64,000 nt of DNA from CAYTGM01 sp964437365 (GTDB taxonomy: Bacteria; Sumerlaeota; Sumerlaeia; SLMS01): the NCBI GenBank assembly GCA_964437365.1, contig CAYTGM010000002.1, positions 310,001 to 374,000 on the forward strand, given 5' to 3'. The notes beneath the pieces were generated by a model, which had not been told where the DNA came from, made no database searches, and was given only the letters and a program-made list of their open reading frames with translations. Both the position numbers and the translations under genes were made by a program. This document shows positions 60,868 to 64,000 of this stretch, one piece after another. The stretch's first letter is position 1; each line of letters begins with the position of its first letter.

Positions 60868-62307
60868 TCAGCCATTTCCAAGGATCATTTTCATCTGAGA
60901 CCACCCAGCTTTCAAATAGTTGCCGAAAGTCTTCGGTGAATGGGCTGCATGGAAAAGCGTTCTGGCTGCATAACCTGGTCGAAAATAGAATTTCCTGAGA
61001 CATTCCTGACGAATCGTTGCCAGTTCTTCTACTGAGAGATACTTGCTGGGCATCGCCGGAAGACCATACGCTTCCTTCGGGATTTCCCCATCTTTAAGAA
61101 GACCTTCGGCCACCGCTTCTCTGTACAGAGGCGTGCCTGGGAACGGATAAGGATAAAAGATCTCAAGGAAATCTGGATCGAGACGTTTAGCAAACTCAAC
61201 ATCCTGCTCGATGGCCTCGCGATCATCCTCTGGCAATCCAACAAGAATGTAGATGGAGCGACGGATTCCAGCCTCGCGTGTCATCTCGAGAGCCTTCTCT
61301 GCCTGCTCCACGGTGGCTTTCTTATTAATCTTTTCGAGAGCCTCGTTCGAGCCTTTTTCAACACCGAATGCAATCAACCAGCAGCCCGCTGATTTCATTG
61401 CCTTTAGAACCTCTGGCTTAACAGTATCAACGCGCGAGTTACTGGCCCATTTAATGTCCAGTTTCTCCTCTTTAATACGCTCGCAAAGCTCGATGACCCA
61501 TTTCCCGTTCTGGGTGAAAAGGTCGCTGCGGAACAGGAAGTTCCGGATGCCGTGCTCATGAACGCATTCTTTGATCTCGCCGATCACGTTTTCAACAGAG
61601 CGGTAGCGGTTCTTCAAACCTGAAACCTGGTTCGCCAGACAGTAACTGCAGGAAAACGGACATCCTCTGTTCGTTACCAGCGTCGTCTGAAGTTCTTCCG
61701 TATCAGGACGAATATAGAGACTGTTGTTTGTCAGATGGCGAGCCGGGTAGGGGATAGAATCAAGGTCCTTTGGCAGGGGACGACTTGGGTTCTGAACGAC
61801 TTTCTTTCCATCGCGCCATGTTAGGCCTGTAATCTTCGAGAATTCAACACCCTGAGCGATCTCCTGACAGGTCTCTTCATACTCTCCTCGAAGCGCGAGG
61901 TCGAGCTGAGGCCATTCTTCCATTGTTGGGACATCAAGAGTATTAAAGTGAGCGCCCTTTGCAATAGTCACCATCTCTGGTTTAATCTTTTTGGCGAGCT
62001 TGGTCGACTTCAGGTCGTCCTTAAGAGAAGGCGTCGTGATGCTGAGAATCAGGTAATCGGGCTGGAACTCTTCCAGATCGCGCTTAAATCTTTTCCATCC
62101 CCATTCTTCGGCAGGGTAGTCAGTCAGGCGGCATTCGAGGCCTTCATTTTCAAAGACAGCGGCAGCATAAAGGAGATCGACCGGAGGCCTGAGTGCCACA
62201 GTCTTGAGTCGATCGATCGGCGTCTGGCAGCGATCTTCACGGATAAATTTGCCGGTTGGCGGTACTACAAAGAAGGCTCTTTTAGTTTTCTTGTCTTTAG
62301 TCATCAT
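60868..62307 (-). CDS. B12-binding radical SAM protein
   Basis: 479 aa. The N-terminal 150 residues are a cobalamin-binding-like Rossmann domain (RAFFVVPPTGKFIRED, PPVDLLYAAAVFENEGLECRLTDYP). The radical SAM cluster motif NRGCPFSCSYC supplies CxxxCxxC near residue 220, with FRSDLFTQNGKWVIELCERI and FGVEKGSNEALEKINKKAT following, and RRSIYILVGLPEDDREAIEQD typical of the elongated B12-radical SAM group. Many are methyltransferases or ring-forming enzymes; substrate unknown. It lies 143 bp upstream of the LarA-like gene, same strand. Confidence 0.9.
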   Translation of the reverse strand: MMTKDKKTKRAFFVVPPTGKFIREDRCQTPIDRLKTVALRPPVDLLYAAAVFENEGLECRLTDYPAEEWGWKRFKRDLEEFQPDYLILSITTPSLKDDLKSTKLAKKIKPEMVTIAKGAHFNTLDVPTMEEWPQLDLALRGEYEETCQEIAQGVEFSKITGLTWRDGKKVVQNPSRPLPKDLDSIPYPARHLTNNSLYIRPDTEELQTTLVTNRGCPFSCSYCLANQVSGLKNRYRSVENVIGEIKECVHEHGIRNFLFRSDLFTQNGKWVIELCERIKEEKLDIKWASNSRVDTVKPEVLKAMKSAGCWLIAFGVEKGSNEALEKINKKATVEQAEKALEMTREAGIRRSIYILVGLPEDDREAIEQDVEFAKRLDPDFLEIFYPYPFPGTPLYREAVAEGLLKDGEIPKEAYGLPAMPSKYLSVEELATIRQECLRKFYFRPGYAARTLFHAAHSPKTFGNYLKAGWSQMKMILGNG

Positions 62308-62614
62308 TTGGGGGCTAACGATTGAGTAGGTGTGCTGATTTCTCCGAGCATAACTGGCGAGGAGGTTTCATGCTCTTTGATTGGTAGTCAAGTCTGTTCG
62401 GCGGATATGAGCCAAAGAAGGCATATATTCTTCAGCATATTCTCTCCATGCAAAAAATGGGTTAATTGGTCGTTGTCGGCAACAGCTTATTTGACAGAAG
62501 GGGCTGAAAAACAAGGGTTTCGTGGTGTAATAATTTTGACGCGTTCTGGAACGTATTGCTTATCGCTCCCAGTTTAAGTCACCTCACGCTCCATAAGAAC
62601 ATGAATAACCTGGC

Positions 62615-62705
62615 TCTACCTTGCATGGCCCCCGCATTGACCGTGCATTCGAATGCAGGCTGTATGCAGGCTGGAAGCAAGTTGCAACGAGGTAGATGCA
62701 GGGAA
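62615..62705. repeat. TGCA-rich intergenic element, copy 3
   Basis: TTGCATGG, GTGCATTCGAATGCAGG, TATGCAGGCTGG and AAGCAAGTTGCAACG words in 90 bp, resembling the elements at 39,290-39,395 and (inverted) 17,530-17,590. Confidence 0.5.
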
Positions 62706-62717
62706 AGCTTTGCCCCC

Positions 62718-63080
62718 TGGGCGCGCCGATCGGTGATCGGCGCAGTTAACGTATGATTTTCGGCCACGTATGGGGTGCTGGGGGAACGCCACTTTGTGGT
62801 TCCCTGGGAGCGCCGGTCGGTGACCGGCTCTTTTAACGAGTGATTCTCTGTTATATAAGGGCGCCGGGAGAATCTCCTTGATCAACGCGCGCCCAGCAGC
62901 CCCCCTTCCCTATTTGGTTGGTTCTCTCTCACGAATGGTGGGGGATAGTTTAAGGTAAAGTTGCCGATCACCGATCGGCGTTCCCAGCAACCCCCCTTTC
63001 CCACCAGGGTTGGTTTTCTCTCATAGTTGATGGGAGATTTCTTAAGGTAAAGACGCCGAACCGGCGTTCAGCGTTTCCAG
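62718..63080. repeat. Four-unit palindromic repeat array
   Basis: Two units in one orientation (62718-62756 with CGCCGATCGGTGATCGGCG, and 62806-62850 with CGCCGGTCGGTGACCGGC, each followed by TTAACG..TGATT) face two units in the other orientation (62888-62983 and 62984-63080, each CCCAGCA(A/G)CCCCCC...GGTTGGTT...TTAAGGTAAAG). The GCCGATCACCGATCGGC at about 62968-62985 is the exact complement of the first unit's core. Confidence 0.7.
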
Positions 63081-63130
63081 GGGTACAAACAACGATAATG
63101 CCTACATTGCATGGCGGCTTGCGGTTCGAT

Positions 63131-63841
63131 TTACCTGTGACCGTATGCCCAGCCATCAATTTCCTCAAACCAGATGTGTTTTTTGTCGGGATAATTCTGT
63201 TCAGGATAGTAGATCAGGTATTCGCGCCTTTGAGCTCCATGGCTTGCCAGGATGCTCAACACCCATCGCGTGCCATCGTATCTGTTAAGTTGGTTCTGGG
63301 GCAGGCCTTTGAGGGAGCGATAGCTGAGATCGCTTTGATGAAAGGGAACGGCTGGTATCGCTGAAATATATTCAGGTACGAGGATACTTAGGTCTTTGGG
63401 AGGGCGCCCCCGATTCCGTTCGTAATCTTCGATGGCGTCTACGACGGGCTGAAGCTCTTGAAAGTAGCTCTTGTACGCGTCTATCCGTATATTCCAGCCA
63501 GCATTATAGGGCTTCTGAAAGAGGTGAAGTCCGTATGTTGTCAATGTGAGGCCCAGCAAAAAGTCGAAACTAAACTGCATAAAAGCGGAATGCTTTTTTG
63601 ATACTACTTCTTCAATGAAGCACATTGCGGTGATCAGCGGAGAGAGAAAAAGTAGAGTTGCCCAGACTATCAGGGAAATATCCAGCCCAGTAGGGTCCTG
63701 CGTGAGTGTGAGTGCCTCCCGATGGTACTCAAGATGTGTCATATATACGTAAAGAGGGATTGAGGCTCCCGCAATGAATGTAAAGAACAATGCGAGCGAT
63801 TTCAGAAGTGATTGCTTTTTGGTTCTAGGTTTTCTGGCCAT
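63131..63841 (-). CDS. Membrane protein with pseudopilin-like C-terminal segment
   Basis: 236 aa. A basic N-terminus is followed by three hydrophobic helices (LALFFTFIAGASIPLYVYM, LIVWATLLFLSPLITAMCF, FDFLLGLTLTTYGLHLF). The C-terminal 110 residues start with VVDAIEDYERNRGRPPKDLSILVPEYISAIPAVPF, a pattern seen after the helix of type II pseudopilins (ALxxYxxxxGxYPxxLxxL...P), and end in an aromatic beta-rich region. No known family as a whole; the resemblance may be structural only. Confidence 0.65.
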   Translation of the reverse strand: MARKPRTKKQSLLKSLALFFTFIAGASIPLYVYMTHLEYHREALTLTQDPTGLDISLIVWATLLFLSPLITAMCFIEEVVSKKHSAFMQFSFDFLLGLTLTTYGLHLFQKPYNAGWNIRIDAYKSYFQELQPVVDAIEDYERNRGRPPKDLSILVPEYISAIPAVPFHQSDLSYRSLKGLPQNQLNRYDGTRWVLSILASHGAQRREYLIYYPEQNYPDKKHIWFEEIDGWAYGHR

Positions 63842-64000
63842 CAGTATTCAGAATCATTCCAAACAGTGGTGCGTGTTCATCTTTATTTGACTCACCTCAA
63901 CCAGAGAAGAGATTTCTTTCCGATATCATAATCTGATTGATGACTCATCCTTTTCCGGGTGATGTGGTGGGGAAAAGTCAATTCGGGGTTTTTTGTGGAA
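63842..64000. other. Window end, no gene seen
   Basis: 159 bp upstream of the minus-strand membrane protein gene. I see no other gene; it may hold that gene's promoter. Confidence 0.5.

Larger units (their letters stand above)
62308..63130. other. Gene-free region with two kinds of repeat
   Basis: 823 bp without a credible gene between two minus-strand genes. The first 300 bp show nothing notable. A TGCA-rich element follows, then a palindromic array (each listed separately). Confidence 0.6.

Noticed and set aside
1..64000. CRISPR array, rRNA or tRNA genes, insertion-sequence transposase, integrase
   Set aside because: I looked for regularly spaced identical repeats, tRNA cloverleafs and recombinase or transposase motifs and found none that could be supported.

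Overview
The window looks like a chromosomal segment of a Gram-negative bacterium of about 47-48% GC. Placement is by inference only. The paired DUF1800/DUF1501 genes, a NAD(P)-reductase/polyferredoxin fusion, tandem Pmp-like (GGG..., FxxN) secreted proteins with a dockerin-like tail, a bacterial deoxyhypusine-synthase homologue and palindromic intergenic repeats all recall Planctomycetes/PVC-type or related deep-branching phyla. Housekeeping genes (rpsT, purL, glyA, rplM-rpsI, a dnaK-grpE set, tolB, yraN) show it is chromosomal. Genes sit on both strands in short operons.

Layout. 1-5.3 kb: a partial methyltransferase, a lipoprotein, a YdjC-family deacetylase, a YdhR-like protein and a small SUKH/hydrolase/unknown trio. 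5.3-17.4 kb, mostly minus strand: fructosamine kinase plus low-molecular-weight phosphatase (likely protein deglycation), a sugar nucleotidyltransferase, glyA, an HDAC-like deacetylase, a TPR/J-like-grpE-dnaK operon, a cupin protein and a membrane-anchored subtilase. 17.4-26.7 kb: rpsT, purL, a DHS-like enzyme, DUF1501/DUF1800, a glycosyltransferase and a PTS IIA protein. 26.9-31.6 kb: a DNA-repair operon (Lhr-type helicase, PdeM-type nuclease, FeS photolyase). 31.7-38.7 kb: a redox fusion protein, a membrane protein, a glycosyltransferase, TolB and YraN. 39.8-45.1 kb: a defence-like island (TIGR04141/DUF6119, TerB-like+BRCT, Mrr-like nuclease, AbiEi/AbiEii with a palindromic operator). 45.2-52.5 kb: a D-aminoacylase, two tandem Pmp-like beta-helix proteins and rplM-rpsI. 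59.1-63.8 kb: a LarA-like protein, a B12-type radical SAM protein and two membrane proteins.

The most striking part is 52.6-59.1 kb. Ten short genes, all on the plus strand and mostly unrecognisable, are each followed by an attC-like recombination site (RYYYAAC ... GTTRRRY, 60-115 bp, with internal palindromes). This is an integron gene-cassette array with no integrase in the window (a CALIN). It is bracketed by two copies of a roughly 270-bp direct repeat. The right copy starts inside the last attC R' core. The left copy carries an extra 220-bp palindromic insertion, and a separate 232-bp inverted-repeat element sits inside one cassette.

Several gene-free stretches hold unexplained repeats: three TGCA-rich elements, a four-unit palindromic array at 62.7-63.1 kb, and decayed repeats at 38.7-39.4 kb. 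The heptamer TATAGAC/GTCTATA appears well above chance on both strands and is absent from the cassette array. Counts and identities quoted were made by eye.
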